Part shown: one piece after another, positions 63,485 to 64,000 of the stretch
How positions within the stretch are numbered: position 1 is the stretch's first letter
How the letters are laid out: each line of letters opens with the position of its first letter
From: Thiobacillus denitrificans
GTDB taxonomy: Bacteria; Pseudomonadota; Gammaproteobacteria; Burkholderiales; Thiobacillaceae
NCBI GenBank assembly: GCA_002343685.1
Contig: DDRS01000015.1
Span: 62,001-126,000 of the forward strand
Direction of reading: 5' to 3'
Length of the DNA: 64,000 nt
Position numbers and translations under genes: made by a program
The notes under the pieces: generated by a model
The model's database searches: none
Told to the model about the DNA's origin: nothing
The model's input: only the letters and a program-made list of their open reading frames with translations

Positions 63485-64000
63485 TCACTCGGGGACATGC
63501 GAGTGGTCGCCATGGGCGTGACCATCGGAGCCGTCCCCGCCCGACTCCATATCATCGTCTGGCGGGGCCTTGGCGACCATCTCCTTGTATTGCGCCGGGG
63601 TCATGGCGGGTAGTTTCCTCAGGAAGGCAACCATGCTCCAGATCGTCGGATCGTCATGACTCATTCCCCAGGCCGGCATCGCGCTCATCTTGAGGCCGTG
63701 CTTGATGACCCAGAAGGCCTCCCGGGGTTCTACGCTGCCTTTGCTCAGATTGGGCGGTTTGGGATACAAGCCGGGACGCAGTTCGGTATCCCTCATTCCT
63801 GGCGCCAGATGGCAACTGGTGCACATTGCGGCATATTGGCCCGCGCCTTTTAGGATTACGTCCGGATCATCGAGGTTGGTGGGTAGCGCGATGGCGGAGG
63901 CATGGCGTTCGACGGAACGCTCGCGCGCGGTTTGCATCAGCGCGTAGGTGATTTTCCAGTGAGGACTGTCGGCGCCAGGATTGTAGGTGCCTGACCATAT
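63485..64000 (-). CDS. c-type cytochrome with a His-rich tail (N-terminus beyond the window)
   Basis: At least 171 residues, open to the right edge. The visible N-terminal part reads WSGTYNPGADSPHWKITYAL. A cytochrome c domain with CTSCHLAPGM and KMSAMPAWGMSHDD (distal Met) follows. The C-terminal tail is acidic and His-rich (DGSDGHAHGDHSH), a likely metal-binding stretch. The upstream N-terminal part probably holds a membrane anchor. It is convergent with the glutaredoxin-like gene, with only ten bases between stops. Confidence 0.8.
   Translation of the reverse strand: MWSGTYNPGADSPHWKITYALMQTARERSVERHASAIALPTNLDDPDVILKGAGQYAAMCTSCHLAPGMRDTELRPGLYPKPPNLSKGSVEPREAFWVIKHGLKMSAMPAWGMSHDDPTIWSMVAFLRKLPAMTPAQYKEMVAKAPPDDDMESGGDGSDGHAHGDHSHVPE

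Overview
The window looks like a piece of the chromosome of a GC-rich, facultatively denitrifying, chemolithotrophic betaproteobacterium, most probably Thiobacillus or a close relative. That is an inference from gene content: a narKKGHJI nitrate reductase operon with sulfur-type companion genes, a complete nos cluster, an Isp-type [NiFe] hydrogenase (hynS-isp1-isp2-hynL) with its hyp genes, and a bacterial V/A-type ATPase operon. No ribosomal RNA or tRNA gene was recognised.

Layout. Positions 1-5300 (+ strand) hold the end of a phosphoketolase, a DUF389 membrane protein and a plasma-membrane-type H+ P-ATPase. Positions 5300-13400 (- strand) are a run of mostly single housekeeping or stress genes: metallophosphoesterase, thioesterase-like protein, DUF488, Cu/Zn superoxide dismutase, a small lipoprotein, an EamA transporter, a VOC protein, a VIT1-like transporter, a small monooxygenase-like protein and gamma-glutamyltransferase. 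Positions 13422-26419 (- strand) form the nitrate respiration operon narK1-narK2-narG-narH-narJ-narI. It continues into a sulfide:quinone-reductase-like flavoprotein, a DsrC-like protein and NnrS. A c-type cytochrome lipoprotein is divergent from it. Positions 27284-36850 (- strand) are the nitrous oxide cluster nosZ-R-D-F-Y-L, followed by two small unknown genes and a second NosL-like gene. narX-narL diverge from nosZ. After hflX, the hypCABDFE genes (- strand) stand divergent from hupD-hupH-hynS-isp1-isp2-hynL-hupE (+ strand). The V/A-type ATPase operon (coiled-coil subunit-C-I-K-F-E-A-B-D) follows directly. The right edge holds two small cytochromes c and a glutaredoxin-like protein.

How it fits together: the Isp hydrogenase should feed electrons from H2 (or vent them as H2) through Isp1/Isp2 to the quinone or thiol pool. 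NarGHI and NosZ take electrons to nitrate and nitrous oxide. NarXL, a near-consensus NarL 7-2-7 site before narK1 and an FNR-like box before nosZ suggest nitrate and low-oxygen control. The V/A-ATPase would couple ATP to H+ or Na+ movement.

The points most worth a second look are: (i) a 106-base run of five consecutive hairpins between isp1 and isp2, within a segment flanked by a 10-base direct repeat and followed by an 18-codon ORF with a strong ribosome binding site; (ii) an SQR-like protein without the redox cysteine paired with a DsrC-like protein without the C-terminal cysteine, both inside the nar operon; (iii) a NosZ whose Tat signal ends in a lipobox; (iv) a dispersed palindromic repeat in three intra-operon spacers; (v) two unknown genes embedded in the nos cluster.
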